Shown in pieces: positions 1-9,105 of a stretch of 64,000 nt of DNA. Origin of the DNA: Permianibacter aggregans (GTDB taxonomy: Bacteria > Pseudomonadota > Gammaproteobacteria > Enterobacterales > Permianibacteraceae); assembly GCF_009756665.1 (NCBI RefSeq), contig NZ_CP037953.1, forward strand, positions 2,790,001 through 2,854,000. The letters run 5' to 3'. Positions within the stretch are counted from its first letter, which is position 1, and every line of letters starts with the position of its first letter. A program made the position numbers and the translations under genes. Below the pieces are notes generated by a model that worked only from the letters and a program-made list of their open reading frames with translations, searched no databases and was not told the DNA's origin.

Positions 1-55
1 GGTTACCCTTGCTCATCTTTGCGGTGATTAGCTTGAATGGGCGCTCGCTAGTGCC

Positions 56-730
56 CTAAAGTAGGCCGCGCTCGGCCAGAGAAACTGCCTGTTGGCGGGT
101 AACAATAATATGGTCCAGCAGCCGGACATCGACTAGCGCCAGTGCTTCTTTCAAGGTCCGGGTCAGCAGTTCATCGGAGCTGGATGGTTCGGCCACGCCA
201 GAAGGGTGGTTATGGCTACAGATAATCGCTGCCGCGTTCAGTGCCATCGCCCGTTGTACGATGACCCTTGGATGGACGCTGGCGCCATCGATCGTGCCCT
301 GGAACAGCTTCTCCAACGCGATGACACGGTGTCGGGTATCGAGAAACAGCACCGCGAACACTTCATTCGGTTCACTGGCGAGCTCGGCCTGCAGATAACG
401 CCGGGTTTGCTGTGGCGAAGTTAGCGCATCGCCTTTTTTCAGCTCGGCCATCAGACAGCGGCGGGAAAGCTCCAGTGCGGCGCTGAGCTGCGCTGATTTC
501 GCCGGCCCCAAGCCCTTGATTTGTTGGATATCGCGCTGCTCACGTTTGAGCAGACCCGCCAAGCCGCCGGTATGGGCCAGCAATTCATGGCCAAGTTGAA
601 TCGCGCTCTGGCCTTTGCGGCCGGTGCGCAGCAGGATGGCCAGTAACTCGGCATCGGACAGGCTCTGGGGGCCGTACTGAAGTAAGCGCTCACGTGGGCG
701 CTCAGGCAACGGCAGATCAGCAACACGCAT
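56..730 (-). CDS. radC: RadC family JAB domain protein
   Basis: 224-aa RadC/YicR family protein. An N-terminal helix-hairpin-helix region (about residues 70-82, IKGLGPAKSAQL) precedes a JAMM/MPN metalloprotease-like domain whose metal-ligand motif is intact: H173-x-H175 in SHNHPSG, then D186. The family was linked historically to radiation repair, but a biochemical function is not established. The start is an ATG at 730. The gene is divergent from coaBC, as in many Gammaproteobacteria, with about 100 bp between the two starts. Confidence 0.93.
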   Translation of the reverse strand: MRVADLPLPERPRERLLQYGPQSLSDAELLAILLRTGRKGQSAIQLGHELLAHTGGLAGLLKREQRDIQQIKGLGPAKSAQLSAALELSRRCLMAELKKGDALTSPQQTRRYLQAELASEPNEVFAVLFLDTRHRVIALEKLFQGTIDGASVHPRVIVQRAMALNAAAIICSHNHPSGVAEPSSSDELLTRTLKEALALVDVRLLDHIIVTRQQAVSLAERGLL

Positions 731-829
731 ACAGAATCCTCCATGATTTCTTCGTTGAAACGGCCCACTCCCGGGCCGCTTGGGCTATGATGCGCGCTCG
801 TCCTTGTTCTGATCAAGCCTGTCTTCACT

Positions 830-2047
830 GTGACTGCATTAACGGGAAAGCACATTTTGCTCGGCGTCAGTGGCGGTATCGCTGCTTATAAAAGTGCCGA
901 TCTGGTCCGCCGTCTGAAAGATCAGGGGGCGCAGGTGAAAGTGGTGATGACGGGCGGTGCGCAAACCTTTGTTACGCCGCTGACCTTTCAGGCGCTATCC
1001 GGCGAGCCAGTGCATACCGATCTACTCGATGCCGACGCCGAAGCGGCCATGGGCCATATCGAACTGGCGCGCTGGGCCGATTTATTGTTGATTGCGCCGG
1101 CCAGTGCCGATTTGCTGGCCCGGATGGCAACAGGCATGGCCAATGATTTATTGAGCACGGTGGTGCTGGCGACCAGTGCCCCGGTGGCGGTCGCCCCGGC
1201 AATGAACCAGCAAATGTGGGCGCATGCGGCAACTCAGGACAATATCGCCCAGCTGGCTGGACGTGGTGTGCAGGTATGGGGGCCGGCAGCCGGTAGTCAG
1301 GCCTGTGGTGAGGTTGGCCTCGGCCGGATGCTGGAGCCGATGGAGCTGGTCGAGCGGGTCATGGCCCAATTCGCCGAGAAGATTCTGGCCGGCAAGCGTG
1401 TTGTGATCACGGCCGGCCCGACCCGGGAAGCCATTGACCCGGTGCGTTATTTGAGCAATCACAGTTCCGGCAAGATGGGGTTTGCGCTGGCCGAAGCGGC
1501 CGCCCAGGCCGGTGCCGATGTGGTGCTGGTTTCCGGGCCGGTGTCATTGCCTACGCCGGTCGGCTGTTTGCGGGTCGATGTTGATTCCGCCGAAGAAATG
1601 AAAGCCGCCGTGATGTCAGCGGTGGCCGATAGCGATGTTTTTATTGCCTGTGCGGCCGTGGCCGATTACCGGGCCGAGAAAATCGCCGATCAGAAAATCA
1701 AGAAAAAGACCGATACGCTGACGCTGAACCTGATCAAGAACCCGGACATCCTGGCCGAAGTATCCGCCTTGTCCAAGCGACCGTACTGTGTTGGCTTCGC
1801 AGCGGAAACAGAGCAAGTGCTCACTCATGCTGAAGATAAACTAACTCGGAAAAAGCTCGACATGATTTTCGCCAACGATGTCAGCCGCAGCGATATCGGC
1901 TTTGGCTGCGAAAACAATGCCATCACGGCGTTGATCCGGCGCGGCAACGGCGTTGAACAGCAGGATTTGCCAGCCCAGCCCAAGCGCACACTGGCCCGGG
2001 CCTTGATTCAATTGATTGCCAAGGAGTACACCCCGCATCATGGCTGA
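830..2047 (+). CDS. coaBC: Bifunctional phosphopantothenoylcysteine decarboxylase/synthetase
   Basis: 405-aa CoaBC (Dfp), which adds cysteine to 4'-phosphopantothenate and decarboxylates the product for coenzyme A synthesis. The N-terminal flavoprotein (CoaC) half has the SGGIAAYK start, the active-site His at about 76 (GHIEL), the PAMNQQMW motif and Cys159 in [10 protein letters not shown]. The C-terminal CoaB half begins near residue 190 ([20 protein letters not shown]) and carries the Lys-rich KIKKKTD and NPDIL motifs. It starts with GTG. Its stop overlaps the dut start, so the two are translationally coupled. Confidence 0.97.
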   Translation: MTALTGKHILLGVSGGIAAYKSADLVRRLKDQGAQVKVVMTGGAQTFVTPLTFQALSGEPVHTDLLDADAEAAMGHIELARWADLLLIAPASADLLARMATGMANDLLSTVVLATSAPVAVAPAMNQQMWAHAATQDNIAQLAGRGVQVWGPAAGSQACGEVGLGRMLEPMELVERVMAQFAEKILAGKRVVITAGPTREAIDPVRYLSNHSSGKMGFALAEAAAQAGADVVLVSGPVSLPTPVGCLRVDVDSAEEMKAAVMSAVADSDVFIACAAVADYRAEKIADQKIKKKTDTLTLNLIKNPDILAEVSALSKRPYCVGFAAETEQVLTHAEDKLTRKKLDMIFANDVSRSDIGFGCENNAITALIRRGNGVEQQDLPAQPKRTLARALIQLIAKEYTPHHG

Positions 2048-2495
2048 GATTCAGCTCAAGATCCTGACCCCCCTTGTCGGTAAAGCGATTCCGCTGCCGC
2101 AGTACGCCACCAGCGGTTCGGCCGGCTTGGATTTGCGCGCCTGCCTCAATGAGCCGCTTATCATTGAGCCGGGAACGACCCATTTGATTCCGACCGGGCT
2201 GGCGATTCATATCGGCGACCCGGGTTTGGCGGCGACCATTCTGCCGCGCTCAGGCTTGGGTCATAAGCACGGCATCGTGCTCGGTAACCTGGTCGGGCTC
2301 ATCGATTCCGACTACCAGGGTGAGCTGATGGTCTCATGTTGGAACCGCGGCCAGACAACGTATACTGTCCAGCCCGGCGAGCGCATTGCCCAGCTGGTGA
2401 TCCTGCCGGTGGTGCAGGCTAAGTTTGCGCTGGTGGAGGATTTTGACCAATCGGCCCGGGGTGCCGGCGGATTTGGTCATTCTGGTCGCCATTGA
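2040..2495 (+). CDS. dut: dUTP diphosphatase
   Basis: 151-aa trimeric dUTPase, which hydrolyses dUTP to dUMP and pyrophosphate, keeping uracil out of DNA and feeding thymidylate synthesis. Family motifs are visible: SAGLDLRA, the [11 protein letters not shown] motif, the uracil-pocket [11 protein letters not shown] and the C-terminal Gly-rich GAGGFGHSG arm that closes over the active site. The ATG at 2040 is chosen because AAGGAG lies upstream and the homology begins there. It overlaps the coaBC stop by 8 nt. Confidence 0.97.
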   Translation: MAEIQLKILTPLVGKAIPLPQYATSGSAGLDLRACLNEPLIIEPGTTHLIPTGLAIHIGDPGLAATILPRSGLGHKHGIVLGNLVGLIDSDYQGELMVSCWNRGQTTYTVQPGERIAQLVILPVVQAKFALVEDFDQSARGAGGFGHSGRH

Positions 2496-2552
2496 TCGAC
2501 CAAGCGATTGAATAGAATACGAACGACAACGACGAACAAGGAAACGTCCTAA

Positions 2553-5084
2553 GTGAAAAAACGCGAAATTCCCGGCGTTGCCCGCCCGCAGACTGAAGCC
2601 AAGGCCGCCAAGCCGAAACCGGTGGCCAAAATCGTCGCCCGCTCAACGCTGGCTCTGTCCGCGCAATGGCTGGCGCTATCGGTGTTGACGGCGATTTTTG
2701 TCGTCGTGTTGTTGTACCTGTTGACCGTCATGGGCCCGGCCCAAAGTCGCACCGAACAATACACCCAGACGCTGCTCGGTAATGTAGCGGATCGACTGGC
2801 TTTGCAGGTGTCGTTCATTCGCGGCCGGGTGCAGCAACTGGCTCAGCATCCGGATATTCCGGCGGCGCTGGAAGCCGAAGATCCGACGGTGCTGCCGAGC
2901 CTTGAGCGCCAGCTTTCGGCCCAGTTGCCAGAGTCGATTGGCGTGCGCATTCTGCCGCAAGCCTGGCACCAGATGGACATGGCCGGCGCACTGCCGGTCA
3001 GTAATGTCACGCTTGATCTGCTGCGTCAGACCCGCGAAGGCAAAACGGTTCCGCCGGAAGTGATCATGGCCGGCAATGCCCGCGAACACATTCTGCTGAT
3101 CGAGCCGGTCAAGCAGGGCGGCAAAGACATTGGATATGTGCTGGCCGGCATGAAGCCGGAATTGATGCGCTCGGCGCTGCAAGGCACCGCTGGTTCGCCA
3201 GGTTATCTTGAACTCAATCAGGTGTTTGGCGAGGCCGCGCAAGTGGTCGCCAAACGCGGCGATGAAAGCCTGAAATTCGGTGAGGCTCCTTACCAAGTCA
3301 AAGTCGGTGAATCGGCCTGGACCTTGTTTTACTGGCCAACCGCCGAGGAAGCGGCCAGCAATGGCACCATTATGGCGACATTCTGGGGGCTTTCAGCCTT
3401 GCTGATCGTTGGTGTCGGTCTATTGGCCTTTCTGATTATTCGCAGCATCGACAGAGCGGCCCATCAGGATGCGTCGGTTTTGCTGCGTCAGTTGCTGGCC
3501 AGCGCTGAGGGCAAGAATAATTTCGACGCCGCACAATATGGCCTGACCGTATTCAAGGACATTGCCTTGACGCTGGCCCGTCAGGAATGGTCGGTGCGTC
3601 GGGCGCCGGCCGCACCAGAGCCGACAGAAACTGCTGCTGCCCCGGAGCGTAAAAACCTGCCGGCTAAAGAAGCACCAGCGGCGCGTTTGGCGGCACCAGA
3701 AGCCGGGCGTGTGCGCTTGTCGCCTGAGATGTTCCGGGCCTATGACATCCGTGGTGTTGTCGGTGAGCAGCTGAATGAAGAAGTGGTGCGTCAGATTGGC
3801 CGTGCCATCGGCTCGGAAGCGTTCGAACGCGGCGAGCAGAAAGTCATTGTCGCCCGTGATGGCCGCCTGTCCGGACCGGATTTATTGGAGGCGCTGAAAC
3901 GAGGTTTGCTGGAAAGCGGTCGTGATGTCATCGACTTGGGCGCGGTGCCGACACCGCTGCTGTATTTCGCAACTCATTACCTGTCGTCGCGCTCCGGCGT
4001 CATGCTGACCGGCAGCCATAACCCGTCCAATTACAACGGTCTGAAAATTGTGCTGGCCGGCGATACGCTGTCCGGCGACGACATCCAGCGTCTGCGCGAA
4101 CGCATCGAAACCGGCAATTTGTTATCCGGTCGCGGCAGTCTGGAGCGGATGAGCATCGCCGAAGACTATATGGCGCAAATCACCTCTGATGTAGCTTTAG
4201 CGCAGCCGCTGAAGATTGTTATCGATTGCGGCAACGGTATTGCCGGTGCCGTGGCGCCGGATTTGTATCGGGCTCTCGGTTGCGAAGTCATTGAGTTGTA
4301 CTGTGATGTCGACGGCAATTTCCCGAACCATCATCCGGACCCGTCGAAACCGAAGAATCTGGAAAAACTGATCGAAACGGTTAAAGCCGAACAGGCAGAT
4401 GTTGGTTTGGCGTTCGATGGCGATGGTGATCGTTTGGGTGTCGTCGATTCCAACGGCAAGATCATTTGGCCGGATCGGCAATTGATGCTGTACGCGATGG
4501 ATGTGTTGTCACGTCATCCGGGCACCGACATCATTTACGACGTCAAGTGCTCGCGCCATCTGGCTCGAGTCATTTCCGGTCATGGTGGTCGGCCATTGAT
4601 GTGGCGTACCGGTCACTCACTGATCAAAGGCAAAATGCGTGAGACCGGCGCGTTGCTCGCCGGTGAACAAAGCGGCCATATTTTCTTTAAAGAGCGCTGG
4701 TACGGTTTTGATGACGCCATTTATACCGGTTGCCGACTGTTGGAAATTTTGGCAGCCGACTTCCGTAAATCGGCGGATATTTTCAAGAGTTTGCCGGAGG
4801 GCGTAACGACACCGGAACTCAATATGGCGATCAGCGATCAGCGCAAATTTGCCTTCGTTGACAAGCTGGCTCAAGAAGGTGATTTCGCCGGTGGTCAGGT
4901 CAATACCATTGATGGCGTACGGGTCGATTTCGCTGATGGTTGGGGCTTGGTGCGGGCATCGAACACGACGCCGGCATTGGTATTGCGATTCGAAGCCGAT
5001 AACGAGACGGCACTGAAGCGCATTCAGGAACTATTCCGTGGCCAGTTGTTGATGGTCGATCCGCAGGCGCAATTGCCGTTTTAA
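2553..5084 (+). CDS. algC: Phosphomannomutase/phosphoglucomutase with membrane-anchored sensor-like N-terminus
   Basis: 843-aa AlgC-type enzyme that interconverts hexose 1- and 6-phosphates for exopolysaccharide and LPS sugars. The catalytic part starts near residue 388 (FRAYDIRGVVG). It has the phosphoserine loop TGSHNP (Ser about 488), the metal loop DGDGDR, the sugar loop GEQSGH and the phosphate-binding RASNTTPAL. The first about 380 residues are extra: TM1 at about 36-60, a periplasmic domain, TM2 at about 270-296, then a Pro/Ala-rich linker. Long AlgC forms of this kind occur in pseudomonads. The GTG start has an upstream GGA ribosome-binding site. The extracytoplasmic domain may sense or localise, but nothing in the sequence names a ligand. 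Confidence 0.94.
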   Translation: MKKREIPGVARPQTEAKAAKPKPVAKIVARSTLALSAQWLALSVLTAIFVVVLLYLLTVMGPAQSRTEQYTQTLLGNVADRLALQVSFIRGRVQQLAQHPDIPAALEAEDPTVLPSLERQLSAQLPESIGVRILPQAWHQMDMAGALPVSNVTLDLLRQTREGKTVPPEVIMAGNAREHILLIEPVKQGGKDIGYVLAGMKPELMRSALQGTAGSPGYLELNQVFGEAAQVVAKRGDESLKFGEAPYQVKVGESAWTLFYWPTAEEAASNGTIMATFWGLSALLIVGVGLLAFLIIRSIDRAAHQDASVLLRQLLASAEGKNNFDAAQYGLTVFKDIALTLARQEWSVRRAPAAPEPTETAAAPERKNLPAKEAPAARLAAPEAGRVRLSPEMFRAYDIRGVVGEQLNEEVVRQIGRAIGSEAFERGEQKVIVARDGRLSGPDLLEALKRGLLESGRDVIDLGAVPTPLLYFATHYLSSRSGVMLTGSHNPSNYNGLKIVLAGDTLSGDDIQRLRERIETGNLLSGRGSLERMSIAEDYMAQITSDVALAQPLKIVIDCGNGIAGAVAPDLYRALGCEVIELYCDVDGNFPNHHPDPSKPKNLEKLIETVKAEQADVGLAFDGDGDRLGVVDSNGKIIWPDRQLMLYAMDVLSRHPGTDIIYDVKCSRHLARVISGHGGRPLMWRTGHSLIKGKMRETGALLAGEQSGHIFFKERWYGFDDAIYTGCRLLEILAADFRKSADIFKSLPEGVTTPELNMAISDQRKFAFVDKLAQEGDFAGGQVNTIDGVRVDFADGWGLVRASNTTPALVLRFEADNETALKRIQELFRGQLLMVDPQAQLPF

Positions 5085-5117
5085 ATGCGACCGAAAAACG
5101 TAGTGGGGGATTAACTG

Positions 5118-5738
5118 ATGGCGAACCGGGGACAAAGCTCGCGCAAGCAACAAATCCTGGAAACGCTGGCGCAGATGCTGGAACAAAGTCCGGGTGCCCG
5201 GATTACCACCGCGCAGCTGGCTGCCGCGCTGGAGGTATCGGAGGCCGCGCTGTATCGGCAGTTTCCCAGCAAGGCTCGGATGTTCGAAGGCTTGCTCGAT
5301 TTTATCGAGGAAGTGATATTCAGTCGGGTCCGCGTCATTCTTGATGAAGAAACTGACGCGGTCGTTCGCTGCGGAAAAATCACCCATTTATTGCTGACCT
5401 TTGCCGCGCGCAATCCAGGGATGTCGCGCTTGTTGCTAGGTGATGCGCTGATTGGTGAAGACGAACGCCTTGGGGCGCGCGTCAATCAGATTTTCGAGCG
5501 GCTCGACATGCAGTTGCGGCAAGTGTTGCGCGAAGGCGTGCTGAATGCCCAAAAACCATTGAGTGTCGATGTCAACGGTACTGCGGGTTTACTGCTGGCC
5601 GTCGTCGAGGGCCGTTTGCGCCAGTTTGTCCGCAGCAACTTCAAGCAGTCGCCGACCGCGCAGTGGGACGGCCAATGGAATCTGTTGGCACAGGGCATCA
5701 GCAGTAATGTCAGCGCCCGACAAAGTGCTTTGGCCTGA
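5118..5738 (+). CDS. slmA: Nucleoid occlusion factor SlmA
   Basis: 206-aa TetR-fold protein. The N-terminal HTH contains ITTAQLAAALEVSEAALYRQF and is followed by the family signature SKARMFEGLLDFIEE. SlmA binds specific chromosomal sites and blocks FtsZ ring assembly over unsegregated DNA, so it is not an ordinary metabolite-responsive repressor. It lies 33 bp after algC in the gammaproteobacterial order dut-algC-slmA-pyrE, and ends at a bidirectional terminator shared with the convergent gene. Confidence 0.95.
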   Translation: MANRGQSSRKQQILETLAQMLEQSPGARITTAQLAAALEVSEAALYRQFPSKARMFEGLLDFIEEVIFSRVRVILDEETDAVVRCGKITHLLLTFAARNPGMSRLLLGDALIGEDERLGARVNQIFERLDMQLRQVLREGVLNAQKPLSVDVNGTAGLLLAVVEGRLRQFVRSNFKQSPTAQWDGQWNLLAQGISSNVSARQSALA

Positions 5739-5749
5739 GATTCATCAGC

Positions 5750-5784
5750 AATAAAAAACGCGCCCGACAGGCGCGTTTTTTATT
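5750..5784. terminator. Bidirectional rho-independent terminator
   Basis: A GC stem (ACGCGCC/GGCGCGT with CGACA loop) is flanked by A-run and T-run on opposite sides, so it can terminate both slmA (+) and the convergent gene at 5794-6795 (-). Confidence 0.9.
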
Positions 5785-5793
5785 GCTGCAGAA

Positions 5794-6795
5794 TTACTGT
5801 AATCGAGAGGCCAGATACTGACCGAAGCCATCGACAATATTGCGCACCCGCTCGGTCTGACACAGTTGATTGCCAGCATCAGATGCATTGCAACTGACTT
5901 CCAATACGATCTGGGCGGTGTTATCGCGTTCCGGCACCATCGAGAAAGATAATGAGATATCGCGATCGCCTAGCGCTTTGCCGGTCAGAATCAGCGAATC
6001 GGTAACGATCTCCAGCGAACGGGTGGCGTTGTCGCGCGCATAAATCTGCGCCAGCTGCCAAGCTTTACGGCACATCTCTGCGGTACCACAGTTATGCACG
6101 GCGGTCGTTTCAGCCAGACCTTCGCCATCGCTTTGATCTCGTTGACGAATGACGCGGGCTGCCTGCAGTTCCTTGAAGCGTATGATGTCCTGGCGGAAGC
6201 GCTCGGCAATGCGGGCTTTCTCCTGTTCCTGGATATCAACGAACTTTTTGTTCTCTTCCATCTGTCGCTGTGATTCGCGAATATCTTTTTGCAATTGCGC
6301 CGGCACTGGCTGGCCGCGCCGTTCGTAATCGGCGGCGTGACGCTGCATGTCTTCAAGCTGGGTGGTCAGCAGATTGGTTTGGCCGTTACGAATCGAGATT
6401 TGCACATCAATCGCCGACAACTGGGTATCGCGGGCGCGCATGATGTCCTCAACGCGGGTGAATTGGCGAATCAAATCGGCATCGCGGCGGGCCGCTTCGC
6501 GCCGGGCCCGTTCCTCGGCCTCACGTTGTTTTTTTAACTTCTTTTCTTCAGCCAGTTCTTCCTTGGTTTTGACGGGCGGTACGACTTCCAGCGTTTGGCC
6601 ATAGGCATTGACGATGCTATAGCCTTTGGGCACCACCTCTGGCGGCAGGTAATCCTTGATCACCAGCGCGCCGCTTTCATCAACGTATTTGTAAAGTACG
6701 CGGCCGCCGCCACTCTGTTGCTGTTTCGCCGCGATTGAAGCAGTAGGTAGCAGCAGCAGTGCGGTCAATAACCATGCAGAAGTGTTAAACGCCAT
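5794..6795 (-). CDS. DUF4124-type exported coiled-coil protein
   Basis: 333-aa protein with a signal peptide (about residues 1-22, [15 protein letters not shown]). A short N-terminal module ([21 protein letters not shown]) resembles DUF4124. A long charged coiled coil follows (about 78-225, rich in E/K/R/A), then a C-terminal globular part with Cys pairs ([27 protein letters not shown]) that may form disulfides. The ATG at 6795 overlaps the end of pyrE by 11 nt, so the gene is co-transcribed with it. Function unknown; export and a structural envelope role are inferred from composition only. Confidence 0.75.
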   Translation of the reverse strand: MAFNTSAWLLTALLLLPTASIAAKQQQSGGGRVLYKYVDESGALVIKDYLPPEVVPKGYSIVNAYGQTLEVVPPVKTKEELAEEKKLKKQREAEERARREAARRDADLIRQFTRVEDIMRARDTQLSAIDVQISIRNGQTNLLTTQLEDMQRHAADYERRGQPVPAQLQKDIRESQRQMEENKKFVDIQEQEKARIAERFRQDIIRFKELQAARVIRQRDQSDGEGLAETTAVHNCGTAEMCRKAWQLAQIYARDNATRSLEIVTDSLILTGKALGDRDISLSFSMVPERDNTAQIVLEVSCNASDAGNQLCQTERVRNIVDGFGQYLASRLQ

Positions 6796-7426
6796 AACGT
6801 GCTCTGTATTCCTCGATTCGGCTCGCGTGTTCGCGAAATTCGGGACGATGCTGCAAAAAGCTTATCAGATCCTGGAGACGGATAATCGGGATCACCGGAA
6901 TACCGTACTGCTTTTCGATTTCCTGGATAGCCGACAGTTCCCCGCTGCCACGCTCGGCCCTATCCAGCGCTACCACAACACCGGCCGGCGTCGCGCCCTG
7001 GGCTTGAAGCAGCGCCATCGTTTCCCGAATGGCAGTACCGGCGGTGATGACGTCATCGACAATCAACACCCGGCCGGCCAACGCGGCGCCAACGATATTG
7101 CCGCCTTCGCCATGGGCTTTGGCTTCCTTGCGATTGAATGCCCAGGCGTAGTCGCGCTGATGTTGGTCGGCCAGGGCAATGGCGGTCGCTGAGACCAGCG
7201 GAATACCCTTGTAGGCCGGGCCAAACAGCATATCGAACGGCAGTCCAGACTCCACCGTCGCCTCGGCGTAGAAACGACCGAGCTTGGCGAGGTCTGCGCC
7301 GGTACGGAACAAACCGGCGTTGAAGAAATACGGACTGATACGGCCGGATTTCAATTCAAACTCGCCAAATTTAAGCACTTGGCGGGACAGGGCAAACTCG
7401 ATGAATTGGCGTTGAAAATCGTGCAT
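6785..7426 (-). CDS. pyrE: Orotate phosphoribosyltransferase
   Basis: 213-aa OPRTase, which converts orotate and PRPP to orotidine 5'-phosphate in de novo pyrimidine synthesis. It is the same length as the E. coli enzyme and shares [42 protein letters not shown] and the PRPP loop [13 protein letters not shown]. The ATG start at 7426 aligns with the family. It is divergent from the ExoIII/Crc-family gene, the arrangement known at the pseudomonad crc-pyrE locus. Confidence 0.97.
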   Translation of the reverse strand: MHDFQRQFIEFALSRQVLKFGEFELKSGRISPYFFNAGLFRTGADLAKLGRFYAEATVESGLPFDMLFGPAYKGIPLVSATAIALADQHQRDYAWAFNRKEAKAHGEGGNIVGAALAGRVLIVDDVITAGTAIRETMALLQAQGATPAGVVVALDRAERGSGELSAIQEIEKQYGIPVIPIIRLQDLISFLQHRPEFREHASRIEEYRARYGV

Positions 7427-7510
7427 TGCAATGGATTCGGGGTCGAACGGGGAAGTGGGGCTATGATAGCCTGCTGAGCTGATTTTACCTATGTAAGGAT
7501 TGACCTAACC

Positions 7511-8287
7511 GTGCTGACCGTCACTTCCCTGAACGTCAATGGCCTGCGCTCAGCGGCGCGCAAAGGCATGTTCGACTGGCTGGCCAAGTCCGATATTGAT
7601 GTGCTCTGCGTCCAGGAGCTGAAAGCCAAGGAAGATCAACTGGAAGACATGGTGTTTGCGCCCGAAGGCTGGCATCGTTTCCTGTTTCCGGCCGAGCGAC
7701 CCGGTTATGCCGGGGTGGGGCTATATTCCAGGGTCAAACCGAAAGCGGTCAGTCGAGGTCTGGGCTTTGATCAGGCTGATAATGAAGGGCGTTATATCGT
7801 TGCCGATTTCGGCAAGCTGCAAATCGCCAGTTTGTACCTGCCGTCCGGTTCGGCTGGACCGGCCCGTCAGGAAGCCAAGGATGAATTTCTTCAGAAATAC
7901 CTGCCAATCCTGAAAAAACAGGTCAAGGCTGACAAGCCGCTGATCATCTGTGGCGATTACAACATCGCGCACAAGGAAATTGATTTAAAGAACTGGAAAT
8001 CGAATCAGAAGAATTCCGGTTTTCTGCCGCATGAGCGGGCCTGGATGGACAAAGTGCAGGATGAGCTTGGCTGGGTCGATGCCTTTCGTGTTGTCGACGA
8101 CCGGCCCGAGCAGTACACCTGGTGGAGTAACCGCGGTCAGGCCTGGGCCAAGAATGTCGGGTGGCGTATTGATTACCATTTGGTGTCGCCGTCACTGAAA
8201 TCAAAAGTTAAATCAGCGAGCATCTACAAGGACGAGCGCTATTCCGATCATGCGCCACTGACATTGAAATACGATTTGTCACTCTGA
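7511..8287 (+). CDS. Exodeoxyribonuclease III family protein at the crc locus
   Basis: 258-aa ExoIII/Crc-family protein. The nuclease active site is complete by comparison with E. coli ExoIII: N8, E36, Y109, D149, N151, D246 and H247 (VNG, VQEL, GDYN, SDHAPL). Pseudomonas Crc has the same length and position (divergent from pyrE) but has lost the catalytic Glu and Asp. This copy is therefore best read as an active AP endonuclease/3'-5' exonuclease rather than a catabolite-repression regulator. It starts with GTG at 7511. Confidence 0.88.
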   Translation: MLTVTSLNVNGLRSAARKGMFDWLAKSDIDVLCVQELKAKEDQLEDMVFAPEGWHRFLFPAERPGYAGVGLYSRVKPKAVSRGLGFDQADNEGRYIVADFGKLQIASLYLPSGSAGPARQEAKDEFLQKYLPILKKQVKADKPLIICGDYNIAHKEIDLKNWKSNQKNSGFLPHERAWMDKVQDELGWVDAFRVVDDRPEQYTWWSNRGQAWAKNVGWRIDYHLVSPSLKSKVKSASIYKDERYSDHAPLTLKYDLSL

Positions 8288-8302
8288 ATGAGGAGCACAA
8301 CG

Positions 8303-8545
8303 ATGAATGTACTGAAACTGCTGGTGACCACGGCACTACTCATCATGCTGGTCGCCTGTGGCAGCGACAAAAAAGAGCCGGAGCCCAGCGCCATTGAGCA
8401 GGCTGGTCGAGAAGCAGGTCAAGCTGCCGCCAAGGAATTGCATGAGCCAATCGACAAGGCCAAGCAAGTGCAGGAGCAAATGAATCAACAGGCGAAAAAA
8501 CTCGACGAGCAAGTTGACGAACAAACCGGCGATGATCAGCCTTGA
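8303..8545 (+). CDS. Small lipoprotein
   Basis: 80-aa lipoprotein. The signal peptide ends in lipobox LVAC, so the mature protein starts at Cys, followed by a short, charged, Gln/Lys/Glu-rich helical region that could be coiled coil. The ATG at 8303 is preferred over the one at 8288 because AGGAG lies at 8291-8295. It directly follows the ExoIII-like gene and probably shares its transcript. Function unknown. Confidence 0.7.
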   Translation: MNVLKLLVTTALLIMLVACGSDKKEPEPSAIEQAGREAGQAAAKELHEPIDKAKQVQEQMNQQAKKLDEQVDEQTGDDQP

Positions 8546-8556
8546 GCGGATACTGA

Positions 8557-8584
8557 AAAGCCCGGCTTTGCCGGGCTTTTCATT
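8557..8584 (+). terminator. Rho-independent terminator
   Basis: Stem AAGCCCGGC/GCCGGGCTT with a TTT loop and a T-run just after the lipoprotein gene; it can also act on the convergent peroxiredoxin gene. Confidence 0.88.
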
Positions 8585-8598
8585 TATCTACGTTATGC

Positions 8599-9075
8599 TT
8601 ATAGCTTGGCCAGTATCGCTTCGGCCGAGCTGACCTGAAATTCGCGCGGTTGCTCAACGGCCAGATGTTTGACGACGCCATCTTCAATAATCATCGCAAA
8701 GCGACGGCTGCGTGTACCCATACCAAAAGCGGCCGCATCGCTATCTAGCCCCAATGCCTTGGTGAATTCGGCATTGCCATCGGCCAGCATGATCAAGTGC
8801 TCAGCATTATTGGCTTTGCCCCAGGCGTTCATGACAAACGCGTCATTGACGGCCATGCAGACGATGCGATCGACGCCTTTGGCCTTGATCTCATCGGCTT
8901 TGACGACAAAGCCTGGCAGATGCGCTTTCGAGCAGGTAGGGGTGTAAGCGCCGGGTACGGCGAACAACACGGTTTTGCCTTGGCCAAACAGCTCGTCGGT
9001 GTTGTGCACGACCGGGCCGTTTTCCGACATGGTCTGGACGCTGGCACGAGGAATTTTGTCGCCGATTTTGATCAT
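8599..9075 (-). CDS. Peroxiredoxin, Prx5/hybrid type
   Basis: 158-aa thiol peroxidase of the Prx5 group, reducing hydrogen peroxide and organic hydroperoxides. The peroxidatic Cys lies in PGAYTPTCSKAH, and VCMAVNDAFVMNAW and GTRSRRF are family motifs. The ATG at 9075 is chosen over an in-frame GTG at 9084 because AAGGTGA lies at the right distance. It sits 30 bp after rsmA on the same strand, so it may be the last gene of the lptD-surA-pdxA-rsmA operon. Confidence 0.92.
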   Translation of the reverse strand: MIKIGDKIPRASVQTMSENGPVVHNTDELFGQGKTVLFAVPGAYTPTCSKAHLPGFVVKADEIKAKGVDRIVCMAVNDAFVMNAWGKANNAEHLIMLADGNAEFTKALGLDSDAAAFGMGTRSRRFAMIIEDGVVKHLAVEQPREFQVSSAEAILAKL

Positions 9076-9105
9076 GGTATTCACCTTCAGGGGCAGCAGG
9101 TGGCG

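Noticed and set aside
2676-3296. 206-codon frame antisense to algC
   Set aside because: It lies within the periplasmic domain of algC; the sense strand is better supported by membrane segments and a downstream catalytic domain.
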